This document shows positions 37,341 to 49,087 of a stretch of DNA of 64,000 nucleotides, one piece after another. The stretch comes from Tachypleus tridentatus. Taxonomy: Eukaryota; Arthropoda; Merostomata; Xiphosura; Limulidae. Position 1 is the stretch's first letter; every line of letters begins with the position of its first letter. The stretch is taken from assembly GCF_004210375.1 (NCBI RefSeq), contig NC_134831.1, positions 1,674,001 to 1,738,000 on the forward strand. Reading direction: 5' to 3'. A program made the position numbers and the translations under genes. The notes beneath the pieces are model-generated. The model made no database searches, had not been told where the DNA came from, and was given only the letters and a program-made list of their open reading frames with translations.

Positions 37341-37726
37341 TGGACTAAGCCAGGGGGAACGATGTATTCAAGCCATTTATTTACGTTGTGCACAAGGTAG
37401 TATTGAATGGAAATATCCACGAGGGGCTTTGAGAGTTGTACTACGACATGGTACTTCCGGAAGAGAGTTCCGTGGTTGCTTGCGGGTTAATAATAAATTC
37501 AACGATGCTCAAATATATGTAGAAGGACATCGAAAACTTCATTTACTGTTCAGCAAACGTGACGGAAAACACCCGGAACTGTTACGATGTTTTAACTCTC
37601 ACCACGGGCAGGTGGCGCTGTACGTGGAGGCAGAAACTGTTAGTAGCACTTTGCAGAAAGAGGAAACAAGGTTCACCTACGAACTTCAAGCTGTTTCAAC
37701 CGCAGCTTTGTTAGATGACTTGGATG
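37341..37726 (+). CDS. metrn: Meteorin-family protein, coding exon 2 (N-terminal domain)
   Basis: Residues 36-163. A T-rich tract ending TTTTAG precedes 37341 and a GTAAGT donor begins at 37727. The exon opens with GLSQGERC and continues YLRCAQGSIEWKYPRGALRV, closely matching the LRCAxGAVEWxYPxGAL block of METRN/METRNL (recalled). Family cysteines at residues 51, 81 and 118 are kept. Cys43 is extra relative to the human proteins I can recall. The exon ends with a TRFTYELQ block, matching the F-x-[FY]-E-L segment of the family, then an acidic linker. The final nucleotide is phase 1 and joins exon 3 to form Val164. Splice phase, length and residue order all agree with the family, so this is a real exon and not a retrocopy. 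Confidence 0.95.
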
Positions 37727-37935
37727 GTAAGTAAAATTAAAAATGAATCTTAAACGTAAATTTACAGGTAATCTAGTTCCCACAAGTTTTATTTCTTTTA
37801 TTGTTAAGCAAATTTTTCATTAAATTATTTTTTTAAACCCATATTTTTGCTGGTTACAGCCTTCGAATATATTTTATGTACATACAGATATTGAAAAATG
37901 CAATTAAATTTGCAATCTAATTACAACTCAGTGCT

Positions 37936-38038
37936 GGAATAGGGGAAATTCTTTAGATTTAGAACGCTAGAATCAGGGGTTTGATTCCCCTCAATGGACA
38001 CAGCAGATAGCCCAATGTGGCTTCGCTATTAAAAAATA
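37936..38038 (+). mobile_element. SINE-C copy, diverged
   Basis: AGAACGCTAGAATCAGGGGT, then TTGATTCCCCTCAATGGACA and AGCCCAATGTGGCTTCGCTA. About 210 bp after meteorin exon 2. Confidence 0.75.
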
Positions 38039-39369
38039 CTCGCGCGCTCATACTTATAGGAAATAAAGTTCACTCTTTTTTTTGCCAGTTTTTACATTAA
38101 ATGTAACAGGCTTTTACACAGTAATTTGAGCTGAGTATAGCATGTAATGTTAAGACTTGAAGTATGGAATTTTATTTAATAACAAATCAACCAACTCTTT
38201 TTAAAACCACTTAACGAGTGGTTAAAGGTCAAAAGGTCACTGATACATACAAAATACGCCCTAATCATTAGGACATATTTGAAGATTGGACAGGTACTAC
38301 CTCATCAAACTGGGGGAAGGGAACTTGAACACTCTAACATCAGTGAGAGCTTGGGGGTTTCATAAACACAATTTGCACTCATATTTTGGGCAACATCAAC
38401 ATAATTTATTTAATCTCGAATCGTACGTCACACTTAACTTCTGAAATCTCCTTAAAGGTGGTTTTCCAACACTAGGATTATAGTGAGGTAAGTTAAGAGT
38501 TGAAAAAAAAAAGAACAGCAACAAAAAAACACGAACCTTGAAGTAACAGATGCAAGCCATTATGGTAAACCAAAGACGTCTTAATCCCACTTTTATACCT
38601 CGTATCACCTTATTCTAAGGAGCGTAAACGCGTACTAAGACTTGTACGAATGGTTTAAGAATACCGAATCCCACAGATTTAACGGTTATTGGTATATGAA
38701 ATTGGTCATTCCAAGTCCTACATTTGGAGGCACACGTTAACTGTAAGTCTAATCAGCTTAAGTTATTGATCTAGGTAACTGTGAAACGAACTGAGAAGAA
38801 GAAGCCATTGTGGAGGTTAATAAACAGTTGACACTGGACATTGCAACAATATAGGTTTAACGGTAGGAACCACCTTCTTAAAGAACCCGTAGCTCAGTTA
38901 GTTTATTGTCCGCATCCTCGCGCGATTCACTGTGTTTGACGTCACAATAAAACTTCCGATACATACACCATGCATCACGACAGGTCTAAACGAGGAAATC
39001 CTTCGTTGGTTAGAATGCATTATATGATTATACTGTTATGGATATAGCAGCTGGTATCATTTGACAAAACGTTTCAAGATAATCCGCTTACTACGACTTC
39101 TGAGTGATTCTCTGCCCGTTTTGTGTAGCCTTTTTGCTTATAGTATGCGCAGGACGATGACAGATGGAATTTAAAAAAAAAAAAAATCCATCATTTTAAT
39201 CCAAAGTCAACATCATACTTGAAACTTCTGATGCCAGGTGAAAATTTACCGTAAAAATGCACTTACATGCTGTGACTAGGACTTGTTTGTATTCGGAGTT
39301 GTTTTTTAAAATAGTTGTATAAATTTGGAGATGAATGACTGCTTGAGTTACGTGTATCGTATTTAAAAT

Positions 39370-39465
39370 GCCCCCGGCCTGACCACGTTAAAATCAGAGT
39401 TTTAATTCCTTGTGAATGAAACAGCAATTAGTCTAATGCGGCTCTGGTCTAAAAGAAGCACTTTA
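39370..39465 (+). mobile_element. Degraded SINE-C-like fragment
   Basis: CCCCGGCCTGACCACG head, GTTTTAATTCCTTGTGAATG and TAGTCTAATGCGGCTCTGG keep the family order at low similarity. Confidence 0.4.
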
Positions 39466-39694
39466 AATGATTTACAAAGTTGATAAACTTCTTTAGTTTC
39501 GTGGAAGAGAAGTGTACTTGAAACCGGACGACTGGTATTTTGAGATTGGTCCCAAAACAAAATTTCTAAGAACTGATACCAGTTCGAATGTAATCATTCA
39601 TATGTTGTTTTCATGTTTTCACAAATTAATACTCAGCTTGATAACGTGTCCTTGTAAAGGTATTTCCAGGTCTGCTAAAAAAAACATGTTAATA

Positions 39695-39821
39695 ATGCCC
39701 CCTTCACTCTGTCTACGGATTTGCAACGCTAGAAGCAGTTTCGATACTCATGGTGGGCAGAGCACAGATAGCCTATTGTGTAGCTTTGTGATTAATTCTA
39801 AAGAAACGAACGAACAAACAG
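39695..39821 (+). mobile_element. SINE-D copy
   Basis: TCTACGGATTTGCAACGCTA, then TTTCGATACTCATGGTGGGC, AGAGCACAGATAGCC and TATTGTGTAGCTTTGTG. Confidence 0.78.
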
Positions 39822-42191
39822 TTGCACATTTATTTTAATATCGATGTTAAATATATAAATGTTACATCCTACTGTATTGCGAGATTCCCGCCTCTATATT
39901 TTACTTCAAACAAACATATTGGTAACGCACCCATAACTGACCATGCGGTCGGGCAACTGACAAGAAACAGTTTGTGGAGTTTGATGTCAGGGAGTCCATT
40001 TTTATTTTACCCATTGTTACTTTTTCAAAATCAGATCGCACTCATTGTTAAGCACGTGTTCTAAGATTATCTAACAGGGGCGCTGCAATTATTGGTCTTT
40101 TATTATGGATGACTTTAATTTAAACTTAAGTAAAACGTACATAATCATTTTTTGTCAGTAATACTATTTCTTCCAGTAGTCATCGCCCAGTTCGTATTCC
40201 TGCTTTAGTATTAACAATTTTAATCGACAGGGTTGTTTTACAAATTACCTCTTTCACTAATTATCTCTTAAAGTTGATGTTAGAGGACTCCTACGTGTTT
40301 TGTTATGGTGACATAGTTCAGATGCCAACAGAAATGACTACGTGAAGAGAAAGTTAGCTAGATGCTTGCAATTCTAAAAAAAAACCTGTACGAGTGAAAG
40401 TAAACAAGAGTGTATAGCTAGCTATGTTAATCACTATAACCAACGATACCTTTGAATAAATATCATGACCCGCTATGCTGGTTAAGGTACGACAAACATA
40501 GTATTAGTTGATAAACTGTTCATATTACCAAATTACACGAACAAACATCATCATGGCAATGTTTAATTTTTACCACTTTTTTATCTACGCATAATTAGGG
40601 TTACGGATTGAGGATTAATATTAAACTCATTATTTTATTTTTAATTACCATTCAGAAAGCTGGCTAACCAGCAAAAACTAGGCAGTCTTGTTTGTTCGAT
40701 CGGGTCAAGTAACTCCAGCGTTCATAACTGTAACCAATAACGTTATTGGATAGTTATGTTTTCATTTTTTGATATTTTCTGTAATTGCAATATTTCCGCT
40801 TGCAAAAGTTATGTTAAAAATTGTAAGTGCGTTGAGTTTCGATCGTGTGAACAGTGGGTGAGGACTGTAATTTAATTTTGTTGATATTTAATTACATGTT
40901 GATCTAAAAAAAACAAAGCGCCATCATTGTCGGTCTGCCTAAACCTAGTTGTGATCCGTTTTTGCAAAGGTCATCAAATGTACCCCACTCGCAGATACAG
41001 CCGGAGGAATAAATTTAATTCGCCATCGGCCATGTTTAGGGTTGCAAAAAATGTGGCTAAAGATAAAGCGTGTATTCCTATCTGTCGTGTTATGTTCTGT
41101 AAACAGTTATGTCTTCGCTCTACCTTATATACAGTCGTAAGCCATATTTTCAGGGTTTTGATTTAGTTGTTTGCTACAGGGAGCTACAAACATGATGATG
41201 TTGATGATGACAAAAATTTATAAAAAAGGTAACAGAATATCCAGAATGTTCGTGAATGTTAATGATTGAGAGGTTTTGCGAAATCTGGAAACGGTGATCA
41301 CTTATAAATACAAGAATAATGACGTATTGAGATAGTTCAGTTCGTTCATTGATTGAGAAGTTAGTTAAGTGTTCACAACAGTACTGGTTATTGTGCATAT
41401 TTAGTTACCCTCTCAATTAGCCATAATATTGTACAAGTGAGTTTATTTCAATATTAGTAGCAGTACAGTTAATGAGTCAGTTTCTGTTGATAGTGAGTGA
41501 AAACACTAACTTGGGCCTCTAACTGCGTACAACTGATAGGAACCTGTAGCAAATGTTAAGAAAAAATCATTTGTTATCGTTATCTAGACTGAACTTCAAA
41601 TTATTTTCACCTAATAGAGGTGTTATAACAATAGGATTCTCGTAATTCGTAAAGTGTTTTAAAAAGTAAGTTGTAGTATTGATTTCAGAAGTACCATACC
41701 ATCAGATTTGAGAAATGTGTTACAACATACATTACCACTGAATGTCAACTGTAGTGTATAAACTAGCCACCAGTGGAAGGTGGTCTTCAAAAAACCTGTA
41801 ACTAATCGTTATAAAAATCTAATTTATTAACCTTATTAAACTTATATTCATTGTAAAGTAGGAAGGCTCATAAATTGTACATTTTGAGTTAGAATTGTTA
41901 TATCGACCTCGAAAAACAAGGTAGATGCTAACTGTAGACTTGCTTGATGTAGGTGCGCACTTGGGCTTTTGTAAAGTTACTACTGGACTGGTTACTCAGT
42001 TGTTCAAAGTTAGGGACGGCGGCAGTTTTAGTAGTTTTACCATAAATATAAGACAGAAATAATAATTTTATTTCTGGTGTGTCTCAGAAATGTTCATATT
42101 AAATATGTGAAGTAACAAGTTTAAAAATCGTTTTTATCTTTATTGAGAGCTAAATTACATAAAAAAAATCGTTACAGAAATTAAGTTATCA

Positions 42192-42201
42192 CAGATGGCG
42201 C
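42192..42201 (+). promoter_or_regulatory. CTCF-like motif CAGATGGCGC
   Basis: Exact YAGATGGCGC followed by TGTCAG, in meteorin intron 2. Confidence 0.35.
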
Positions 42202-43200
42202 TGTCAGACCTTGCTCGAAATACGAGTACTGATGAGCGTGCGAGTGATTGTTATCGCAACGATGCCCCTAAAATACGAAACTGGGAGTCTTCCTTTCTGT
42301 CACTCTTGTATGACTCATAAGGTGCAGTGAAAGGATTATTAAATTAACTCAAGCAACTGTTCATCATATAAAGCCGACTTTTCTAAGGTATTGTGGTAAA
42401 ATTAATATATTTCAACTTTCAGACTTTTAATGAAATTATCTACTTGCGTAACTGGGCAACCCCGGCGTCCCTTGATGTTCACACTCGAACACTGATGGAT
42501 AGTTTTACAGACCAGAAACAATCGACGTGACAGGGTTGTCTTCGTACCCGCGTTGTGCTTGGATAAACACGGTTACTTGTTAGCGGTGCACGATGCATGT
42601 TGGATGTTCTGGGAAATGCAGTGCTTGGTGGATTACAAAAGAAATGTAATATAGTCTACAGAATGTAATATTTTTACTCTATAGCTACTTTTCTTTGTTA
42701 ATGAACTCGCACATGCATGAAATGTCGTTTATTATGGACTCTCATTTTAATCGAATTTTGTATTTTTTTCTTCTTCTGCACGTGCAAAACTATAAAGTGT
42801 CGTTGATTTAAATTTTGCAATTTTCTAGGTATACACCCACGATTGTATATTTTAACCAAATACAGGAGCCTGTGCCTATTGGCTATTTTGTATGTGTGTG
42901 TGTGTGTTAGCGTTAGTAATTTAGCTGTCACGTTTTTGACGTTGTGGCTTGATGTGTCACGTAATATGTGATCGCTTTTGTTGGCGTGTGTTCGTTATTC
43001 CTAGCAGCAGATAGATAACTTGATTGTTGTCTTGTGTAGTGTTTGTGCGTGCGTGAAGAGTTTTAAACGTCAGGGTCACTACAACAACCGTGTATCATCT
43101 CTATTTAAACGGATGAATGTAAGGTTGAGAAAAACTGTTCTTTTGAGGCATTAGGGGAAATGCTTGGAAACGTTTTGAGGTTTCTAGAACTATTTTAAGG

Positions 43201-43366
43201 CAGTGGTTCCTAACTTGTGGGTCGCGATGAGTTTATTACAATTAGGCTTACTTTTGTTATAGATTTAAACGATTTGGTACTTGTCTTGTGAATTCATTGG
43301 TTGCTACCTGGGTGGCGATTAAATGTTTCAAAATGGTGTCACGTAGGGAAAGTTCGAGAAGCATTG
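43201..43366. mobile_element. hAT-like short element (MITE)
   Basis: Begins CAGTGGTTCCTAACTTGTGG and ends GTTCGAGAAGCATTG; the ends are imperfect inverted repeats (CAGTGGTTC against CAATGCTTC). The GTGGGTCGCG segment is typical of hAT short elements. The 8-bp flanks are only partly alike. Confidence 0.55.
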
Positions 43367-45014
43367 TTAAAGGACAATTGGATATTATAACGTTGTGTTA
43401 CATTCTAATTGCTCAGTCACGTCAATGCCACCTGACTTTATGAGCTAATTTATATTTTAACCGTTTTAAAAGTACTACTTACAGCACACATTGAGCCACA
43501 AATAAATAATAGAAGCCGTGTAAACTTCCGGTTAAAATTATCAAAATGAAAAGTCGTGCCACCAATATTAATCCGTTACTGTGCAGTACAAGTTAATCAA
43601 AATTTGGCAGATTATTTCCAATTATAAACACAGGCATGATTGTGTTAAAACAAAATCTAAAAATGTGTGTAAAAATGTCAACAAATAAAAAAAAAAAAAA
43701 TGTTTCGATTGCACGATCAGTTTTTCTTTATAAGACAATCTCGAGGTGTGTGATCAAAAGTGGGAATTTTGACTTGCATTACTGATATTTGGGAAGGTAA
43801 CTCCCATTCGTTTATCTACTCTCATACCTGTCCATTACTCTGATTATCTCAAAATTAGTTAAGGAAGCGTTGTAATGTGTTTTAAAATCAGTGTAGAGCT
43901 AAATAGAAATAAGTTACCTTGTTTTAACAATAAAATAAATTGATGGAAAACTAAAACTAAAATTTCACACTGAGTAACTAAGAAACAAAATTTTATGTTT
44001 TATTTCTGATGAATCGATTTGTAGGTATTATTAGCAGAAAACGTTCCTCATAATGGATACGATCTTGAGAAATTATAGGGGGAGCTAAGATCTAAAACTG
44101 GGGTACATATACTTAATGTTTATTTATAGGTTAAATAACTAAATTCAGATATCTAATTCGTAAAAGTTAACATTTACGAATTATTTTAATTCAAAATTTG
44201 TAATAACCAATTTTTATATAGAAATTAGATTTTTGTTATCGGATTATCTAAAAACTTGCAATAAGATAGCAGGTTCGTACCAACATTTTCAAAGTTTATT
44301 TATGTATTACTGAAATTAGATTTAGGCGAATTTTAATTCAATTTTGAAATGTGTGCACTTGTGTCTTTGGCCTAAAGCCACGATTCTAGTCAGCTTGTGA
44401 ACGTTACGCAGAAGTAAATTATTCAGAAAAGCTCAAAAGATTCGTAGTTGTTTGAAGATAAACTAACTTCAAAGTATGAGTGTGATTTTTACGATATTCT
44501 GTACCAAGTATATCTCTTGAATGATTACTTATAGGTTTGGAATCCATTACTTTCAGCCATTGTATTTGAGAAAAATGTAGGCCTGCAGGTGAAACGTCAA
44601 AGTACGATAATTGGATGCTGTGTACCAGACTAAGTAGTGTCAATACTTCGAAATATGTATTTATGTTTAGGAGCGTACTATTGTATTTCATTTTTATTAA
44701 CGTTGTTATTTTTTTTGTGAAAAAGTTTCTCCACTGCTAACAGACTCATTATATAAAACTTTCCATTTTACTAGTATTTCACCAAATTCTGCCTCCATAA
44801 ACATAAAAAAATAAGCAACTAATTCTGAAGCTTGACTCAACATGGCCTTTTCAGGGTCGTCTGATACAGGAGTATTACGGCATTCTAAACAATTTAGTAA
44901 CTGACAGAGACGAGAATCATTATGATAAACCGGAATTACTAATACCCTAGTGATAGGTTGCTAGTTGACTTACTGGTTGGAGAGCAAGGCTTACATTAGA
45001 AAGCTTTAAATATA

Positions 45015-45253
45015 CAGGGTGGCTCGTAAGTCCCTACCCATCAATATGTTATTATGTTATATTCAGTAATATTAATGAAGAGTTGAAGGCAGCTGTTACC
45101 ACGGCATTTGGAACAATAACCCCTGCTATGTTGAGGAAAATGTTTCAAAGAACATGGCGTCGCATAATATTATGCAGCAAGAATGAGGGACAGCACACAG
45201 ATACACTGGATACGTAAGATATATGGATGGGTAGGGACTTACGGGCCACCCTG
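45015..45253 (+). mobile_element. Mariner-family remnant with TA duplication
   Basis: Bounded by CAGGGTGGCTCGTAAGTCCC at the left and the inverted GGGACTTACGGGCCACCCTG at the right, each next to TA. The 239-bp interior translates to ELKAAVTTAFGTITPAMLRK and QRTWRRIILCSKNEGQHTDT, the C-terminal end of a mariner-type transposase; the catalytic part is deleted. Ends 45 bp before meteorin exon 3. Confidence 0.88.
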
Positions 45254-45298
45254 TACACTATTTATATTGTAATAAATGTTTTTTTTTTCGTTTTTCAG

Positions 45299-45355
45299 TT
45301 TGTCGTCCTTGTTCGGAAGAAGAAATGCTAAGGTTTTTCTGCGTGAGTGATTTTG
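45299..45355 (+). CDS. metrn: Meteorin-family protein, coding exon 3 (CRPC micro-exon)
   Basis: A 57-nt exon between TTTTTCAG and a GTGAGTAAG donor. Joined in phase it encodes V-CRPCSEEEMLRFFCVSDF-V, residues 164-183. This matches the CRPCSDxExLLAxCTSDF motif of METRN/METRNL (recalled). It contributes Cys165, Cys168 and Cys178, which in vertebrates take part in the disulfide network linking the two halves of the protein. Both borders are phase 1, so skipping the exon would keep the reading frame. A mariner-family element ends 45 bp before the exon, leaving a very short stretch for the branch point and T-rich tract. Confidence 0.94.
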
Positions 45356-46320
45356 GTGAGTAAGGGCATCTGTACGTTTATAATTGATAATAAAGATAAA
45401 ATTTAGTAATATTAACGGCACTTAGATTACGTGTTCCCGTTTTTTTCTGGTTAAGTAAGCTTTGAGAAATGTATATTGCATTAAAAAAAAAGGTGTACTG
45501 TGTGACGTTACTATAGTTGTAGGCCTATCTGTGGTGTCTGGGCCTCGTTTCTGAAGAAGTTTTTATTTGAACCATATATTTTCTCTTATACCTACTTTAT
45601 TAAATTATATACCAGCATAACTTTTGGTTCTATTTAAAATAGTTTCTGATAAAAAGTTAGTGTTAAGTAGATATTAAATTTGATACAATTTACCCAAGTT
45701 TTTAATATGAATGCTAGTTTTCAGTTACAAGTTTGTTTTTGAAGTAACTTACTCCGTGAATAATGTATATTTTAACTGTATTTTCGAAAGAAATAACTCT
45801 AAAGTCCACAACAAAGAATTTCTTTAAGCCAGTGATGATGGTAATAATCGCCACTTAAGCCTTCTTTGGGTACACCAGTGATATCGATAGGAAGGGTAGA
45901 GTAGGCTAAGCGATAAATAGCCTTCAGCAAGTCTGTGTCACTTAATTTCTGTACCTTTCTTATACACTCAATCTTTCACACCTATCTTTGTGGACTCTTA
46001 GAATGCCTGGAAAAAGGATTAGCTCGTTGTTCGTGCAGCTTTGACTTACACGGACCTGCTGACCAAGAACATGAAGGGCTTGACCGTTGTTCACATTTAA
46101 AAGCAAAGAATGACTTGTTGATTTTGGCAGCCTGTCGGGTTTTAAGTCAATCTCCAGTTAAGATGCATACGTACGTATGTCTGTAGAAGCTTTTGAATCC
46201 AACCTCACTTCTAACCCTTTAGTACTCAGTTAAGATGCTTTGGCCTAAATCACTAAGTGAAAGACGCAGGTGTCTTTGACTGAAATAATCCACCGGTTTC
46301 ATTCATCAGTTCCTCTAAAC

Positions 46321-46330
46321 GCGCCCCCTG
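46321..46330 (-). promoter_or_regulatory. CTCF-like motif CAGGGGGCGC
   Basis: GCGCCCCCTG on the + strand; reverse reading CAACAGGGGGCGCG matches the G-rich CTCF core. In meteorin intron 3. Confidence 0.35.
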
Positions 46331-46664
46331 TTGTGAAAGGGTAAAAGTATTCAACTTAAGCTTAACTCTTAACATTTTACATTGGTCTTTCTCGGATCAC
46401 AACTGACTTAGCTAACCGCATTTTGTCTGGCCACATTATGTTATAGTCAACTCTGTTCCATCAAGTCTAAATGATATTCTTTAGACTGTAGCATGCATGC
46501 ATGGTGTAAGCGAGACTAAAATATTCAGTGATTAATAAAATAAAAAAAAAGCTTACAAAATTTGAATAAAACAGGTAGAACTTTCTACCACCCACTTTGT
46601 AATAAGTTAGACCAAATACATATATGTTCTGTTGATAGGACAGCAAACAGAATTTGATACGCTA

Positions 46665-47082
46665 GGTTAGTTGGTTGGTTTGGCGTTTTATGGCGCAAAG
46701 CAACAAGACTATCTGCGCCAAACATCCGGTAGAAAGTTAAAATTAAAATACGTTAGGTGACGTTTGACTGGTACAACAGATGTATGTACTTATTTGTAGC
46801 AAAATTAAAATCGTTTAACTTTAAAAATTGGAGAACTTTGAATAAAAAGCTTTTAAAAGGTAAACTTGATGTGAAACAAAATGGCAAAAGAAATAAAACT
46901 CAACAGTACTCTCTTGACGTTGTAGACTAGATGTAAACATTGGTTTTATGCTATTTATGTTTTTTTAAAACTGTTTTATTTTACCTTAATTTTACTAAAT
47001 TTACTTTTAACTTTTTACCGGACGTTTGGCGCAAATAGCCTAGCTGCTTTGTGCCATAAAACACTAAATCAACCAACCAACC
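46665..47082. mobile_element. 418-bp non-autonomous element with about 85-bp inverted ends
   Basis: The left end GGTTAGTTGGTTGGTTTGGC continues TTTTATGGCGCAAAGCAA and GCGCCAAACATCCGGTA. The right end is its imperfect reverse complement (TACCGGACGTTTGGCGCAAA to AACCAACCAACC). The AT-rich centre has no coding capacity. Superfamily not assigned. Confidence 0.75.
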
Positions 47083-47474
47083 TCATCACTACTGCCGGAC
47101 TTCAGAAAATGATTTTTTACGACATATCGAATTATTGGACTTTTTCTGTGATAACTGCACATGGTCAATTCTGAACGTTCCACTTTCTTTTTTCAGCATT
47201 TTTCGGCTGAAAGTTTCATAATGGGACATGTGCACATGACCCGTCTCTTAATTTTAAGCTAACAAGTTAAATGTTATTAGTTACTTAACAACAACAACTT
47301 ATTCTCGGAATATATAGTGAGATTTTGCTGTCACTGTTTAGCGCAACCATTGTCTTAAGGTGCGGATAGGGTTTTTGCGAAGATGTCGTAAACCATAAAT
47401 CTTCGGTTTCACAACCGAGCCTGCTAATCATTAGATTTCGTATAGTCCAATAACACTCATCTAAGCATTAATTG

Positions 47475-47724
47475 GGTGCGGCACTAAACTCATAATCCGA
47501 GGATCGCGGGTTCGAATCCCCGTCACACCAAACATACTCGCCTTTTCAGTCGTGGAGACGTAATGTGACAGTAAATCCCACTATTTGTTGGTAAAAGAGT
47601 AGCCCAAGAGTTGGCGGTGGGAGGTGATGACTAGCTTCATTCCCTCTAGTCTTACACTGCTAAATTAGGGACGGCTAGCGCAGATAGCTCTCGTGTAGCT
47701 TTGCGCGAAATTCAAATCAAATCA
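47475..47724 (+). mobile_element. SINE-A copy
   Basis: Exact CGCGGGTTCGAATCCCCGTC arm and full body; the head is shortened at its 5' end. Confidence 0.92.
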
Positions 47725-48248
47725 AGCATTTAACAGTACATTTAATGTAAGGTTTTGATATTCTTATATTCATATCTTTGGAAAAATACACATAATAGGG
47801 TTGTTAGAAATCCCAGTTTTAAAATTTGTAATCGCAAAATGGCATGACATGATGTGTAATCTTGCGCTTTCAATAAAGAAAAATGTACAGTGGCAGGTTT
47901 GTGCCCCAAGGTCATGATTATCTGACTGCCGAAAACCTATTGTTCTCTTCTAGTGGTACCTACTTCGGACAAAAAAGAGACTTTTCAACCTTTTATTTAC
48001 GTCCTAGCTTAAGTCACGCCCACGTAGGTTGCCAGAATCAAGCTAGTAATTTCTGTAGTAGTACTTACTCTGTTCGGTGTTGACAACTGTGATTCTTTTC
48101 GTACATGGAAAAAGGTTGCGAGATTATGGTGGTGGGGGAGGGGGGGGGTAGTCTGCGAGTACATAACTTGTGTGATGTAACTGTCTATTTCGTTTAGAAT
48201 GTTCTGAATGTTTATTGCATTAACGTCAAAACGCCGTATTCATTATTC

Positions 48249-48513
48249 AGCTGGTTAATGTACTCGACTCGTAATCTGAGGGTCTCTGGTTTGAATCCCC
48301 GTCACACCAAACGTACTCGCCCTTTCAGCCGTGGGAGCATTATAAAATTACGGTCAATTCAACTATTCGTTGGTAAAAGAGTAGCCCAACAGTTGGCGGT
48401 GGGTGGTGATGATGACTAGCTGTCTTCCCTCTAGTTTTGCACTGTTAAATTAGGTACGGCTAGCGCAGATAGCCCTCGTGTAGCTTTGCGCGAAATTCTA
48501 AATAAACCAAACC
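48249..48513 (+). mobile_element. SINE-A copy
   Basis: Head begins at CAGCTGGTTAATGTACTCGA; body has one extra GAT in the GGTGATGATGAC run. Confidence 0.92.
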
Positions 48514-48712
48514 AGTTTGTGAGCCCGCTTTTGGTTGTTAAGCGCTGAGTAATAAAACTAATTTAATATGTTGTAAAATAAAATATTAACCGTAGCCGCA
48601 CTAGTCTTGAGTGAGGTTCGTGATGTCAGCTTATTTATAGTATTTTATGTAAACTGAATTTGTTTGACTTGTTTTTGTTACTCGTCACAGTTTGATTTGT
48701 TCCTTTACTGGT

Positions 48713-48990
48713 GCCCGGCATGGCCAAGTGCGTAAGGCGTGCGACTCGTAATCCGAGGGTCGCGGGTTCGCGCCAGCGTCGCGGTAAACATGCTCGCCCT
48801 CCCAGCCGTGGGGGCGTATAATGCTACGGTCAATCCCACTATTCGTTGGTAAAAGAGTAGCCCAAGAGTTGGCGGTGGGTGGTGATGACTAGTTGCCTTC
48901 CCTCTAGTCTTACACTGCTAAATTAGCGACGGCTAGCACAGATAGCCCTCCTAGTAGCTTTGTGCGAAATTCCAAAAAACAAACAAACAA
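48713..48990 (+). mobile_element. SINE-A copy, full length with 12-bp target-site duplication
   Basis: Flanked by exact TCCTTTACTGGT at 48701-48712 and 48991-49002. From GCCCGGCATGGCC to the AACAAACAAACAA tail it spans 278 bp and gives the best definition of the element's ends. It lies 97 bp before meteorin exon 4. Confidence 0.96.
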
Positions 48991-49087
48991 TCCTTTACTG
49001 GTTGTGTTGAGAAGATTCATAACGTAACATTCCGTAAATGAAACCAGAGTTATTTCATTTATATTTCTTTCACTCTTTTGCTTTTAG

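Larger units (their letters stand above)
37727..45298 (+). other. Meteorin intron 2 (about 7.6 kb)
   Basis: GTAAGT donor and TTTTTCAG acceptor, phase 1. It contains a SINE-C copy, SINE-D and degraded tRNA-like pieces at 39.4-39.8 kb, a hAT-like short element at 43201-43366 and a mariner remnant just before exon 3. The remaining sequence, including 39.9-43.2 and 43.4-45.0 kb, shows nothing I can name. Confidence 0.85.
45356..49087 (+). other. Meteorin intron 3 (about 3.7 kb)
   Basis: GTGAGT donor and CTTTTAG acceptor, phase 1. It contains an inverted-repeat element (46665-47082) and three SINE-A copies, all in the sense orientation, in the last 1.6 kb. The region 45.4-46.6 kb has no recognised feature. 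Confidence 0.85.

Noticed and set aside
37609-37620. CTCF-like AGGTGGCGCT inside meteorin exon 2
   Set aside because: It matches the motif but lies in a conserved coding segment, so codon constraint explains it equally well.
38885-38960. tRNA-like CCCGTAGCTCAGTTAG
   Set aside because: Only the 5' part looks like a tRNA; there is no B box or acceptor-stem match downstream.
45935-46186. 83-residue open frame in meteorin intron 3
   Set aside because: No homology to meteorin or any family I recognise, and the exon 3 to exon 4 phase leaves no place for it.
47883-48083. 66-residue open frame in meteorin intron 3
   Set aside because: Composition is unremarkable, there is no domain, and it lies between two SINE-A copies.
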